DNA of 64,000 bases from an endosymbiont of Lamellibrachia barhami (GCF_011947365.2 NZ_JAAVSH020000001.1:1036495-1100494); one strand, 5' to 3'. Shown: positions 26,983-37,955, numbered from the stretch's first letter. Made by a program: numbers and translations. The notes: generated by a model from the sequence alone, not told the origin.

Positions 26983-28212
26983 TCAGACCGCCTCGAGTTT
27001 TCTCAACTGCTCCGGCAGCAACTTCAGATCAACCATTCCGCTCAGCAGCGCTGCAGGGAAAGTCGCCTCATCTTCATAGACCAGTTTGTAGTATTGGATC
27101 TTCATGGTCAGCGCACTGCCAAGAATAATGGAGGCCAACGCCAACATCGATCCAAGGGAAAGTGTTGAAACACCGGAGATTCCCTGGCCGATAGTGCAAC
27201 CAACCGCCAACACGCCTCCCACCCCCATCAACACGGCACCGATGGCGTGATTGATGAAATCACGCAGATCATAAAACCACTCGATACGAAAACTTCGGCT
27301 CACCAGCGCATAGGCAAAACTTCCAAGCAACACACCCACCAGGGCGCCAACCCCGAAGGTGATCAGCAGACTATTGCCGGGATTTGCCATGTAGGCAAGC
27401 GTCTCTCCCATCGGGTTGATAAAAGTAAATGATTGAACACCGACCCCCACCGGGCGCTCATCACCCTCCAACCACTCTGTTGCCTCCAGCCAGGTACCCT
27501 CTTCCCCAAACAGCAGACTACCGGTGATATACCAGGCAAACAGAACACAGATACCTATGACCAAACCGCTCAGGAGTATCTCCCCGCTACGTCTGAAATC
27601 AGCGGAGCGGAAGATAATAAAAGAGATAATCGTAGCCAGCAATCCGCCCATCACCAGACGCAGCATGCCGGCATCTGCGCCGGTAATGACAGCCAGCAGA
27701 CTGCCCAGATCCTGGTTGGCGGGCAAATCCAATGTTAAATAGCGTGTCCATGGATAGAAGAGGATGGAATATAGCGTTTTATCCGTATCGGCAGAGAGCG
27801 TGTGGGTCATGAAGTAAGCCATCGTCCCGGCAATCAAAAAGACAATAATCGATTTGAGATTACCGCCCCCGATGCGCAGTAGTGTTTTATTACCACAACC
27901 ACTGGCCAGGGTCATACCGACACCAAACATCAATCCGCCCAGAATGTAGTCGACCAGAGGGAACATGCTGCTGCGATAGGGCGGCCGGGTGGAATCGAGA
28001 CTCAACAGACCGAGGCCTTCAAGCACCATCACACCAACGATGCCCACCACCATAGCCAAAAACCAGGTACGCAGACGGTTGGTATCCCCCATGTTGATCC
28101 AGTCGGAGACTGCACCCATGGTGCAAAAATTGGTTTTGGCCGCCACAAAGCCCATGATGGAGGCAACCACACCTCCAAGCAGAATCACCTGAGTCGTAAC
28201 ATTGATTTCCAT
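26983..28212 (-). CDS. YeeE/YedE family transporter, thiosulfate-type (TsuA-like)
   Basis: 409 residues with about ten hydrophobic segments. The three cysteines that form the substrate path in the thiosulfate transporter TsuA are all in place: TNFCTMGA (Cys30), SGCGNKTL (Cys near 104) and VGCTIGQGISG (Cys near 337). The two GxGxxLASGC and GCTIGQG loops are the repeated half-elements of the fold. It likely imports thiosulfate or a related sulfur species across the inner membrane; selenium transport (YedE) is the alternative. It stands alone, with about 155 bases of possible promoter upstream at 28213-28367. Confidence 0.88.
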   Translation of the reverse strand: MEINVTTQVILLGGVVASIMGFVAAKTNFCTMGAVSDWINMGDTNRLRTWFLAMVVGIVGVMVLEGLGLLSLDSTRPPYRSSMFPLVDYILGGLMFGVGMTLASGCGNKTLLRIGGGNLKSIIVFLIAGTMAYFMTHTLSADTDKTLYSILFYPWTRYLTLDLPANQDLGSLLAVITGADAGMLRLVMGGLLATIISFIIFRSADFRRSGEILLSGLVIGICVLFAWYITGSLLFGEEGTWLEATEWLEGDERPVGVGVQSFTFINPMGETLAYMANPGNSLLITFGVGALVGVLLGSFAYALVSRSFRIEWFYDLRDFINHAIGAVLMGVGGVLAVGCTIGQGISGVSTLSLGSMLALASIILGSALTMKIQYYKLVYEDEATFPAALLSGMVDLKLLPEQLRKLEAV

Positions 28213-28367
28213 CGCTTATCCTGGAAAAAGTCAGAGTTGATCAAACCAGCCTGAAAACTGACCAGTATCGTTGGGCAAAGTTTATTGAAGGCAAGCCGTT
28301 AGCACAATCAAACACTCATTTTCGCCGCCGCCATCGACTCATCCGCCAGAACTCTCTACCGCTCATG

Positions 28368-29534
28368 CTACTGCCTGTAGGGAGAACTCTGTTGCAGATT
28401 TGCCCTGTAATCCTGGATAGCCGGTCCCTCACGACCCAGGAAATCGCCGATTGCCTCCCTGAAACCCATATGGAAAATCCAGTGGCGTGACCGGGTGAAA
28501 CTGGGCAGAAAACCCCGCCAGATTTTATGTTCTCCCTGTGCTCCGGGTTCGAACAACTGCAATCCTTCCCGAATGCAGTATTCGATACCCTGGTAGTAAC
28601 AGGTCTCAAAGTGAAGGCTGTCGTACTCATGACTACATCCCCAATGGCGTCCGTAGAGCACTGTATTACTGCGATACATCAACGAGGCCGCCACACAGCG
28701 CTCACCCTCATAAGCCAACACCAGGATCACATGATTTCCCATGGTCCTGCCAATCTCAATAAAGAACCCTTCATTGAGTGTCGCCAGACTAAAACGTTCG
28801 TCGAAGGTCTTGGCATAAAAACGGGAGAAAATCCGCCATTCATCGACGCTCACCTTAGCACCGTTCAACACCCGAAAATGGAGTCCGGCCTCGCTGACCC
28901 GACGACGTTCCCGCCTGATATTCTTCCGTCGTTTAGCCGTCAGCGATGCGAGAAAATCCTCAAAACTGCCATACTCCCGGTTATGCCAGTGAAACTGCAC
29001 ACCCAACCGCTCCATCATGCCGAGTGACCCCATCAGGCGGCTCTCTGTTTCCGTGACAAACAGTAGATGCAACGAGGAGGCGCCAAGTTCAGCAGTGAGT
29101 TCCACTGCCCGCTGGTAAAATTGCGGCAATATCTGATCAAGCGACAGCCCGGCCGCGGTCATTACCCTCTCTCCTGTTGCGGGAGTATAGGGGATAGCGC
29201 TGACCAGCTTGGGGTAGTAGCTCATGCCATGGCGCTGATAGGCATCGGCCCACGCATGATCGAAAACGAACTCCCCATAGGAGTTGTGTTTCAGGTAGAG
29301 CGGCATGGCTGCCACCAAGGCCTCCCCACGCCATGCGACCAGATGTTTAGGCAGCCACCCAAAGGTTGGACCGACACAGTTATGGCGCTCCAGTGCGCTT
29401 AGAAATTCATGTTTCAGAAAAGGGTGGCTATCCCTGACGAGTCCATTCCATTGCAGCGCGTCAATCTCATCGATCTGCTCACAGACCTCGATTCTCAGGG
29501 GTATCTCATCTCCCTGCGCCAATTTATCGGACAT
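28368..29534 (-). CDS. GNAT/FemAB-like acyltransferase (DUF482/COG3146 family)
   Basis: 388 residues. The FemAB-like fold signs are DSHPFLKHEFLSALERHNCV near 35, the Arg/Lys-rich FLASLTAKRRKNIRRERRRV in the middle and FEPGAQGEHKIWRGFLPSFT near the end. GRHWGCSHEYDSLHFETCYYQ near 295 is a conserved stretch of the family. Members are often annotated as peptidoglycan-biosynthesis proteins, but the reaction is not established. It precedes dinB on the same strand with an 84-base gap that contains one arm of a dispersed repeat. Confidence 0.82.
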   Translation of the reverse strand: MSDKLAQGDEIPLRIEVCEQIDEIDALQWNGLVRDSHPFLKHEFLSALERHNCVGPTFGWLPKHLVAWRGEALVAAMPLYLKHNSYGEFVFDHAWADAYQRHGMSYYPKLVSAIPYTPATGERVMTAAGLSLDQILPQFYQRAVELTAELGASSLHLLFVTETESRLMGSLGMMERLGVQFHWHNREYGSFEDFLASLTAKRRKNIRRERRRVSEAGLHFRVLNGAKVSVDEWRIFSRFYAKTFDERFSLATLNEGFFIEIGRTMGNHVILVLAYEGERCVAASLMYRSNTVLYGRHWGCSHEYDSLHFETCYYQGIEYCIREGLQLFEPGAQGEHKIWRGFLPSFTRSRHWIFHMGFREAIGDFLGREGPAIQDYRANLQQSSPYRQ

Positions 29535-29618
29535 ATTTCAACCAGAAGCCTGTCGGATTTTGAGGCCAACCTGGCCCCGGTTGCTGTTTCATATCCATGC
29601 CATGACTTTAGAAAAGAG

Positions 29619-30803
29619 TTATCTGCGTATGCCACGCGACAACACATTGATACCATATTTATCCGTTATCTCATCCATGGTGGAATAGAGTTTTTCCTCT
29701 CTCTCACGGCTCGATTCGAAAAGATCTGACATGGACTCCTCACTGCCAAAATCACTGATGCCGACGCCAATCAATCGAACCGAACGCCCTGCCAGACCAC
29801 TCTGCTCATAGAGCTTCCAGGCATGCCCGAAGATCTCCCCATCGGCGTTTACCGCACTGGGCAGCCTGCACTGACGGGTGTGGGTTTCAAAGCCCTCGAT
29901 GCGTATCTTCAGGTTGACCACTCTACCCTTGAGGCTCTTGTGCCGGGCGCTACGCCCCACCTCTGCCGACAGTTGCCGCAGCTGCTCCCGCAACTGCCGC
30001 GGACAGGTGACATCACGCTTGAAAGTCGTCTCCTTGGAGATAGACTTACGCCCTTGCGTTCCCCCGACACGGCTGGAGGCGATCCCACGCGCCTGATCGT
30101 AGAGATGGCGTCCTCCTTTGCGGCCGAAATGAGCGCTGAGTATCTCCAGTGGGTATTGTCTGAGTTGGTGGACCGTCTGAATGCCCAGTTTCTGTACGAT
30201 TTTGTCGGTCTGTTTTCCCACGCCGCGCAGATTCGAGACCGGCATGGGATCTAGAAAGGCCAGCACGTCCTCATGCCGAACAACCGTCTGACCATTGGGT
30301 TTGCGGTATTCCGAAGCCAGTTTGGCAATCAGCCTGTTGGGACCGATGCCGACTGAGCACCTCAATCCCACTGTCTCGCGAATCTTCTGCCGGGCCAGGG
30401 ATGCGATCGACTCCAGCTCTCCGTTCAGGCGCTCCAGCCCTGAGGCGTCAAGATAGGCCTCATCGATGGAGACAGGCTCCACCACCGGAGAGATGGATTG
30501 CAGAACCTGCATGATCTTCTGGGATGCCTCCACGTAGCGTGGCATATCCGGCCGCAGATAGATCGCACCGGGACAGCGGTGCCAAGCCTCCGAGATCGGC
30601 ATGGCGGAACGAATGCCGAAAGCACGGGCCTCGTAGGAACAGGTGGCAACCACACCACGACCGCCCGGCAAGGCCCCAACGATCACCGGTCGATGGCGAA
30701 ACTCCGGATTATCGCGCTGTTCCACCGAGGCGAAGAAGGCATCCATATCAACATGCATTACCCAGTTGCACCTCTGCCTGGTTTTACCCGGATCGCCTAC
30801 CAT
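29619..30803 (-). CDS. dinB: DNA polymerase IV DinB
   Basis: 394 residues, a little longer than E. coli DinB. The Y-family catalytic site is complete: VDMDAFFASVEQRDNP near 18-33 and SIDEAYLDASG near 115-125. SVGIGPNRLIAKLASEYRKP follows, then the helix-hairpin-helix region VSNLRGVGKQTDKIVQKLGI and the little-finger domain. The C-terminal extension lacks a clear beta-clamp pentapeptide in the last residues. Translesion synthesis is the role. It diverges from the EF-G-like gene across 150 bases, where no clear LexA box was seen. Confidence 0.95.
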   Translation of the reverse strand: MVGDPGKTRQRCNWVMHVDMDAFFASVEQRDNPEFRHRPVIVGALPGGRGVVATCSYEARAFGIRSAMPISEAWHRCPGAIYLRPDMPRYVEASQKIMQVLQSISPVVEPVSIDEAYLDASGLERLNGELESIASLARQKIRETVGLRCSVGIGPNRLIAKLASEYRKPNGQTVVRHEDVLAFLDPMPVSNLRGVGKQTDKIVQKLGIQTVHQLRQYPLEILSAHFGRKGGRHLYDQARGIASSRVGGTQGRKSISKETTFKRDVTCPRQLREQLRQLSAEVGRSARHKSLKGRVVNLKIRIEGFETHTRQCRLPSAVNADGEIFGHAWKLYEQSGLAGRSVRLIGVGISDFGSEESMSDLFESSREREEKLYSTMDEITDKYGINVLSRGIRR

Positions 30804-30956
30804 GAGCTCCAGCCGCGACTCTCTCTGTTCATACCCGGAATATCTCTCACTTAACTGCCTGAACTCAATTCAACTCATACGGCCCGTTGCTATACTCTTG
30901 CAATCTTCATTATAGGGGGTCGAATCAGACCCTTGAATATTTTGACAGGAGGTACC

Positions 30957-33005
30957 ATGGCCAACTACGCCACCCAAGACATCCGCAATATCGCTTTTGT
31001 CGGGCATGCAGGATCCGGAAAAACAACACTTATCGAATCACTCCTGCTGAAATCCGGTGCCATCAGCAGCGCCGGCAGTGTCGAGCACGGGAACACCGTC
31101 TGTGACTATGATGAACAGGAGCAATCATTTCAGCACTCTCTTGACATTGCTATCACTCATTTAAGCAGTGCAGGCAGACAGGTCAATATTATTGACACCC
31201 CAGGATATACCGATTTTCTCGGGCGCAGCATCAGCATCCTGCCTGCAGTGGAGACTGCCGCTATCGTGATCAACGGCAGCAGCGGTATCGAATCAGTCAG
31301 CCTGCGCATGATGGAAGCCGCTAAAAGACGCAATCTCTGCCGTATCATTATCGTCAATAAAATTGATCAGGATGATATCGATTATGAAGCCTTGATGGAG
31401 AGCTTCAAAGAGACATTTGGCGACAACTGCCTGCCTATCAATCTGCCGGCCGAGAATGGTTCCAAGGTGATCGACTGCTTCTATCAGCCGGGCGGGGAAA
31501 CGACGGACTTCTCGTCTGTTGCTGATGCCCACAGCCGCATCATCGACCAGGTCGTTGAGGTCGACGAGGCGCTGATGGAACTCTATCTCGAACAGGGCGA
31601 AGAGTTGGCGCCTGAGCAGTTGCACGACCCCTTCGAAAAAGCACTGCGCGAAGACCACCTGATCCCGGTCTGTTTTGTCTCAGCACAAAATGGAGCCGGG
31701 ATTGATGCACTGCTGGAGTTCTTCGCAAGACTGATGCCCGACCCAACCGAAGGCAATCCACCAGAATTCATGAAGGGTGAAGGTGCAGACATGGCCCCGA
31801 TCGAGGTCTCAACCGACCAGGGAAAGCATGCACTGGCCCACGTCTTCAAAATCATCAACGATCCCTATCGTGGAAAGCTGGGAATATTCAGGGTTCATCA
31901 GGGCACCCTGCGACCCAACAGCCAGCTATTCATCGGCAACGCCAGAAAACCCTTTAAGGCAAACCATCTGCTGCGTCTGCAGGGCAAAGAGCAGAGTGAG
32001 ATGGAAAGAGCCATTCCCGGCGATATCTGTGCTGTGGCCAGGATCGACGATATCCATTTCGATGCAGTCATACATGACTCGCACGACGAGGACCATTTCC
32101 ACCTCCGATCAATTGAATGTCCCCTGCCACTGTTTGGCTTGGCGATCAGCACCTCCAAGCGCGGGGATGAACAGAAGTTGAGTGACGCCCTGCACAAACT
32201 GGAGGATGAGGATCCATGCTTTCATGTCGAGCACAACACATCCCTCAACGAAACCATCATGCGGGGCCTCGGTGATCTGCATTTGAAGGTATTGCTGCAA
32301 AGACTACACAATCAATACCATGTGGACGTTGAAACCCATCTGCCCAGCATTGCCTACCGGGAAACCATCACCCGTCCCGCAGAAGGTCAGCATCAGCACA
32401 AAAAACAGACAGGTGGCGCCGGACAGTTCGGTGAGGTATTTCTGCGTATCGAACCCATGGAGCGAGACAGTGGGTATGAGTTCGTCAACAAAGTGGTTGG
32501 CGGTGCCATCCCAGGACAGTTCATTCCTGCAATTGAAAAAGGGGTGCAGCAGGCAATCAGTGAAGGCGCCATCGCAGGTTTTCCCATGCAGGATATCCGG
32601 GTGACCCTTTATGATGGAAAATACCACGCCGTGGATTCCAAAGAGATCGCCTTTGCCACTGCGGGAAAGAAGGCTTTTATCGCTGCGGTTGAACAGGCCA
32701 CACCCGTCATTCTGGAGCCTATTGTTAATATCTCGATCACCACGTCTGGCGCATTCATGGGTGATCTGTCCGGCGATCTGTCCGGAAAAAGGGGGCATAT
32801 CAGCGGCACCGACAGCGGCAGAAATAATCAAATCATCATTAAGGGCGAGGTACCTCTCGCGGAACTACAGAGCTACGGTACCGAACTGCAGGCGATCACT
32901 GGCGGGGAGGGTAACTATAGCATTGAGTTCAGCCACTATGAGGCGGTACCCGAAAATATCCAGCAGCAGTTGAAGCAGGAAAGTAAATCCAACTCTGATC
33001 ATTGA
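30957..33005 (+). CDS. EF-G-like GTPase paralogue (EF-G2 type)
   Basis: 682 residues from the ATG at 30957, preceded by AGGAGGT. The five EF-G domains are present, but the GTPase motifs are those of the EF-G2-like group: G1 GHAGSGKTTL at 17-26 instead of AHVDAGKTT, G3 DTPGYTDF instead of DTPGHVDF, and NKIDQDDID. Domain IV keeps GGAGQFGEVFLRIEP and NKVVGGAIPGQFIPAIEKGV, and domain V keeps GDLSGKRGHI. It is not in a str operon with rpsL/rpsG/tufA, so it is a paralogue, not the main EF-G. The role of this group is not settled. Confidence 0.88.
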   Translation: MANYATQDIRNIAFVGHAGSGKTTLIESLLLKSGAISSAGSVEHGNTVCDYDEQEQSFQHSLDIAITHLSSAGRQVNIIDTPGYTDFLGRSISILPAVETAAIVINGSSGIESVSLRMMEAAKRRNLCRIIIVNKIDQDDIDYEALMESFKETFGDNCLPINLPAENGSKVIDCFYQPGGETTDFSSVADAHSRIIDQVVEVDEALMELYLEQGEELAPEQLHDPFEKALREDHLIPVCFVSAQNGAGIDALLEFFARLMPDPTEGNPPEFMKGEGADMAPIEVSTDQGKHALAHVFKIINDPYRGKLGIFRVHQGTLRPNSQLFIGNARKPFKANHLLRLQGKEQSEMERAIPGDICAVARIDDIHFDAVIHDSHDEDHFHLRSIECPLPLFGLAISTSKRGDEQKLSDALHKLEDEDPCFHVEHNTSLNETIMRGLGDLHLKVLLQRLHNQYHVDVETHLPSIAYRETITRPAEGQHQHKKQTGGAGQFGEVFLRIEPMERDSGYEFVNKVVGGAIPGQFIPAIEKGVQQAISEGAIAGFPMQDIRVTLYDGKYHAVDSKEIAFATAGKKAFIAAVEQATPVILEPIVNISITTSGAFMGDLSGDLSGKRGHISGTDSGRNNQIIIKGEVPLAELQSYGTELQAITGGEGNYSIEFSHYEAVPENIQQQLKQESKSNSDH

Positions 33006-33032
33006 TCAATACGATCTTCTGTGACAATAAAA

Positions 33033-33061
33033 ACGGCCCTGAGCATCAGGTTCAGGGCCGT
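33033..33061. terminator. Hairpin after the EF-G-like gene
   Basis: ACGGCCCTGA and TCAGGGCCGT form a perfect 10-bp stem with a 9-base loop, 28 bases after the stop. Five A's precede it and no T-run follows, so it is a stronger terminator on the minus strand than on the plus strand. It may still act to end or stabilise the EF-G-like transcript. Confidence 0.6.
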
Positions 33062-33208
33062 GTCTCTGTCCGCTGTCATGGTTCTGAACTCGTGGATTGG
33101 TCAGTACATTTGCATTCCTGGTCGAACACCACTCAGCAATTTAGTATAGACTCTGCTCTCAGATTCAACCAAAGCCCATTATAAAGAGGCTCGCATAGGA
33201 GGAAAGTA

Positions 33209-33778
33209 ATGAAAACGATCTACGGGATCATTGCGCACACACTATTTGCACTAACCCTGACACTTTCTCAAACGGCGGCTGCCTCCGCTGAAAACCCTAA
33301 AAACAATGCAGAAATTGCGGAAGCGATGAAGCTCTATTCCCAGGCACTTCCATTGGAAATGAACTCCTCTGAAAAGGCCGAGTTGCTGGATCAATCTGCA
33401 GCAATCCTGAAACAAGTCATAGCAAACGATCCTCAATCACTGGAAGCTCATCGTAAACTGATGGGAGTCTATCTGTTAAAGCAAGACTACAGTAATGGGA
33501 TCCGCACCATGCAGGATGCGATCACCCTCTCCCCAGAGGATCCAAAACTGTTTATTTCCCTGGCCTTCCTCTATGAGCATTCAGGCGCCCTCGAATACGC
33601 GGTGGCAATGCTGGACCAGGCATTGGCGCTGGACCCCAAACAGAAACTTGCGATGGAATACAAGGTAGCTATTCAGAAAAAAATGGAAAAGATGAATATG
33701 GAAGATGCACATAAGAGAGAGAGTGTGATGGGGGCAAATCATGGACAGTTGACTGAAGAGGCCGCCCCCCCCCTGTAA
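33209..33778 (+). CDS. Secreted TPR-repeat protein
   Basis: 189 residues with AGGAGG just before the ATG. A signal peptide (about 1-28, TAAASAEN) is followed by three or so TPR-like helices: QSLEAHRKLMGVYLLKQDYS near 75, SPEDPKLFISLAFLYEHSGA near 108 and LEYAVAMLDQALALDPKQKL near 128. The C-terminus is charged and Met-rich. Periplasmic TPR proteins act as scaffolds; partners are unknown. A hairpin (33838-33860, GAACCCTGC/GCAGGGTTC) follows the gene without a T-run. Confidence 0.75.
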   Translation: MKTIYGIIAHTLFALTLTLSQTAAASAENPKNNAEIAEAMKLYSQALPLEMNSSEKAELLDQSAAILKQVIANDPQSLEAHRKLMGVYLLKQDYSNGIRTMQDAITLSPEDPKLFISLAFLYEHSGALEYAVAMLDQALALDPKQKLAMEYKVAIQKKMEKMNMEDAHKRESVMGANHGQLTEEAAPPL

Positions 33779-33942
33779 GTGCAAAGCATTAACAAGGCAC
33801 CGCCGATACGCACAGAAAAGACTATATACCTCTCTCTGAACCCTGCATTCAGCAGGGTTCAAAACCCACGCCGATCTTCCTGATTAAAAACCCCAAGGGT
33901 TACTACCATGATGAATTTTCACATAAGTGAAGAGACCACCCC

Positions 33943-34293
33943 ATGAAGTCATTGAAAACACTGATTGTAGCCGTTGCCTCTGTATTGATCTGCAACCCAG
34001 TGCTGGCGGATGAGAGGGTACTGAAGCAGCGCATCTCTAATTTGGAAAACCGGGTTACTGCACTTGAACAACTCATGGAGGAGACAGGCTCAAAAGACCG
34101 TTGGAAAGATCTCATTCTCTGGCAACGGATCAAGAAAGAGATGGGCAGCGACGACACCCGGAAACTGTTAGGTAAGCCTGGTCGGGTCGAGGAACAGATT
34201 TTTACCACTTGGTACTACCATCCAACCTCCAAACTCCACAGTTATGTCTGGTTCGACGAGGACAAGGTACTGGGGTGGGAGGTTCCGAATTAG
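33943..34293 (+). CDS. Secreted coiled-coil protein, function unknown
   Basis: 116 residues. A signal peptide (about 1-22, CNPVLA) is followed by a heptad-rich coiled coil (LKQRISNLENRVTALEQLME near 26-45). A small domain with GKPGRVEEQIFTTWYYHP and YVWFDEDKVLGWEVP follows, whose strand pattern recalls the SmpA/BamE fold (a GxPxxV start, then W and Y-rich strands). That resemblance is weak and no name is given. It lies 165 bases after the TPR gene. Confidence 0.65.
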   Translation: MKSLKTLIVAVASVLICNPVLADERVLKQRISNLENRVTALEQLMEETGSKDRWKDLILWQRIKKEMGSDDTRKLLGKPGRVEEQIFTTWYYHPTSKLHSYVWFDEDKVLGWEVPN

Positions 34294-34300
34294 AAAATCG

Positions 34301-34329
34301 CCTGATCCGCTACGCTTGATCATGCCTAC
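34301..34329. repeat. Single REP-like palindrome (family A)
   Basis: CCTGATCCGCTACGCTTGAT followed by CATGCCTAC, one palindromic unit of the same family found paired at 10.6, 17.6 and 36.9 kb. It sits between the coiled-coil gene stop and the terminator at 34.37 kb. Confidence 0.75.
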
Positions 34330-34372
34330 ACACTGAAATGCACCAAACCCATCTGCACGATTGAGCAATAAA

Positions 34373-34404
34373 AAACCCTCCACCCCGCAAGGGGTGGAGG
34401 GTTT
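34373..34404 (-). terminator. Strong intrinsic terminator after the multihaem cytochrome gene
   Basis: AAACCCTCCACCCC-GCAA-GGGGTGGAGGGTTT is a perfect 14-bp stem with a tetraloop. The A-run to its left gives a T-run on the minus strand, so it terminates the leftward cytochrome transcript 35 bases after its stop and can also stop the rightward small-protein transcript. Confidence 0.85.
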
Positions 34405-34439
34405 CACGTCTTAATAGACAGCCGTTCGTCGAACGTTAC

Positions 34440-36474
<2,035 letters not shown>

Positions 36475-36487
36475 CGACACAGCTTAG

Positions 36488-36525
36488 GTAGGAGCGGCGC
36501 CTCGCCGCGAGGGCGCGGCTCCTAC
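36488..36525. repeat. GTAGGAGCGGC-type palindrome (family D)
   Basis: GTAGGAGCGGCGCCTCGCCG followed by CGAGGGCGCGGCTCCTAC is a GC-rich palindrome right after the ligA stop. One arm, CGTAGGAGCGGCG, also occurs at 39109-39121 before the PpiC-type gene. Such GTAGGAGCGGC units are common REPs in gammaproteobacteria (general knowledge). Confidence 0.75.
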
Positions 36526-36624
36526 GAAGATAGGCGCCGCTTTCTTGATTCACTGGTGGTAATCGGGGTTTTGATTCCGGTAAGCTTAAAAAATATGAGA
36601 TCAGTTATCTAAGAGATAAGAATT

Positions 36625-36918
36625 ATGAGCGAAGCGTCATCCAAAGAGCGGGATGTCATGATGGTCATGCGAAAAGTACTGACCTCCATCATCCGAGATA
36701 CCACTCCGGAACACCGGAGTCTGCAGCACCCCCTGACGGAGAACACCATTCAGGACATCCGTCACTGTTTGGCATTGATTACAGCGCGGGAAAAGGAGTT
36801 GGCAGATGCGGCCGGGCGCACGGTTCAGGAGCGTCCCTATTATACGGATGAGCCGCAGCAGTCCACAGTAGTGCCCATGACGGGTATCGGCAGAATGAAT
36901 AGCAAGGACGACTCGTAG
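36625..36918 (+). CDS. Small soluble protein, function unknown
   Basis: 97 residues. The conserved-looking core is MMVMRKVLTSIIRDTTPEHR near 12-31 and TIQDIRHCLALITAREKELA near 43-62, two amphipathic helices with a Pro-rich hinge. The C-terminus is polar and probably disordered. It follows ligA by 150 bases on the same strand. Similar short proteins occur in many gammaproteobacteria, to my recollection, without assigned function. Its stop codon is provided by the first bases of a family A repeat. Confidence 0.7.
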   Translation: MSEASSKERDVMMVMRKVLTSIIRDTTPEHRSLQHPLTENTIQDIRHCLALITAREKELADAAGRTVQERPYYTDEPQQSTVVPMTGIGRMNSKDDS

Positions 36919-36985
36919 GCCCGATCAAGCGTAGCGGATCGGGCTGGATCTTGTCGCCGGTTCCGCTGCGCTTGAACCGGCCTAC
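36915..36985. repeat. Paired REP-like palindromes (family A)
   Basis: GTAGGCCCGATCAAGCGTAG plus CGGATCGGGC, 12 bases, then GCCGGTTCCGCTGCGCTTGA plus ACCGGCCTAC. It is the cleanest copy of the family in the window. Its GTAGG end overlaps the TAG stop of the small gene (36916-36918), so the element seems to have landed at the 3' end of that gene and set its length. Confidence 0.85.
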
Positions 36986-36996
36986 ATTGAAAGCAT

Positions 36997-37034
36997 AAAA
37001 AAACCCGGAGGTCATAGACCGCCCGGGTTTTTTT
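36997..37034. terminator. Bidirectional intrinsic terminator
   Basis: AAAAAAACCCGG pairs with CCGGGTTTTTTT around an inner GGTC/GACC stem. With A- and T-runs on both sides it can stop the rightward small-gene transcript and the leftward PEP-CTERM-like gene. Confidence 0.88.
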
Positions 37035-37076
37035 ATACCGGCAGATCAGGGATAGGGATCTGCCTGTTTGGCTGGA

Positions 37077-37733
37077 TTAAGCGCTTTTGCGACGCTTAAC
37101 GGTAGCCAATGCCACCAGACCGAGACTCATCAGCGCCAGCGGAGCAGGAGCGGGTGCAGCAACAGCAGGGGTGGTGAAAGAGATGTTGTCGATAGAGAAG
37201 TCGAGTGCAGCAGGTGCATCGAAGGTCACAGTCAACAGATTGGCGGTTGCCAGATCAAAACCCACCATGGCGAAGCTGAATGAGCCAGCGGCGTTTGCCG
37301 CCAAGCTGCCTCCAGAGCCATCGATGTCATAGGAGATATCAAGGCCGTGGTCGGTGGAGAGTACATCGATGTTCAGCGCATCAATGATGCCGGTAACACT
37401 GCTCAGATCATAGGTGAAGATGGCATTTCCCACATCACCATCGAAGGCGTTGTAGGAGAATTTGCTGTCAGCGATGATGACATCGGCGTAGAGCATGTCC
37501 GGGCTGCCGCCTGTTGCAATCATGTTGATAGTGGTGTTTCGATCGCCACCAAGGGCAGCGCCTGTGTCGGTCAGGGAGATGCTTCCAGGTGCAGCGAACT
37601 GAATAGCAGGCCAGCCAGCGTCATTCTTGACATCAAAAGTATCGATCATCATGGTGCCGGCAAATGCGCCGGAAGAAACCACCATGCCAGCGCCGAGAAT
37701 CCCTGCGCCAAGCAGTTTACGAATATTATTCAT
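37077..37733 (-). CDS. Secreted protein with PEP-CTERM-like sorting signal
   Basis: 218 residues. A signal peptide (about 1-25, SSGAFAG) leads into a beta-sandwich-like domain with no Cys. The C-terminus reads APAPAPLALMSLGLVALATV followed by KRRKSA: a Pro-rich motif, a hydrophobic helix and a basic tail, the tripartite layout of PEP-CTERM proteins with PAPAPL for VPEP. Such proteins are processed by exosortase and are often exported with exopolysaccharide; no exosortase gene lies in the window. A terminator follows. The AT-rich 37.75-37.93 kb region upstream is a plausible promoter. Confidence 0.82.
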   Translation of the reverse strand: MNNIRKLLGAGILGAGMVVSSGAFAGTMMIDTFDVKNDAGWPAIQFAAPGSISLTDTGAALGGDRNTTINMIATGGSPDMLYADVIIADSKFSYNAFDGDVGNAIFTYDLSSVTGIIDALNIDVLSTDHGLDISYDIDGSGGSLAANAAGSFSFAMVGFDLATANLLTVTFDAPAALDFSIDNISFTTPAVAAPAPAPLALMSLGLVALATVKRRKSA

Positions 37734-37955
37734 GTTTACTTCCCCGTGAATATTATTAATTAATAGTTTTAGGCCGCAGGAGGATTTTAATTCAGTCTGT
37801 TATGGGAATAAATAGGAATTAACATATTTTTGCAAAGAATTAACAATTGCTAATGCTTTGTAAAATAAAGAAAAATAGATTATATAGGAGGGCGTAAAAA
37901 AGAAGAAATAGTTTCCTGATTCTCGATTATTTCAAGAATAATATCAAGTTTTTCT

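Noticed and set aside
33838..33860. GAACCCTGC/GCAGGGTTC hairpin as terminator of the TPR gene
   Set aside because: No T-run follows (AAAACCC), so it is only mentioned with the gene, not called as a terminator.
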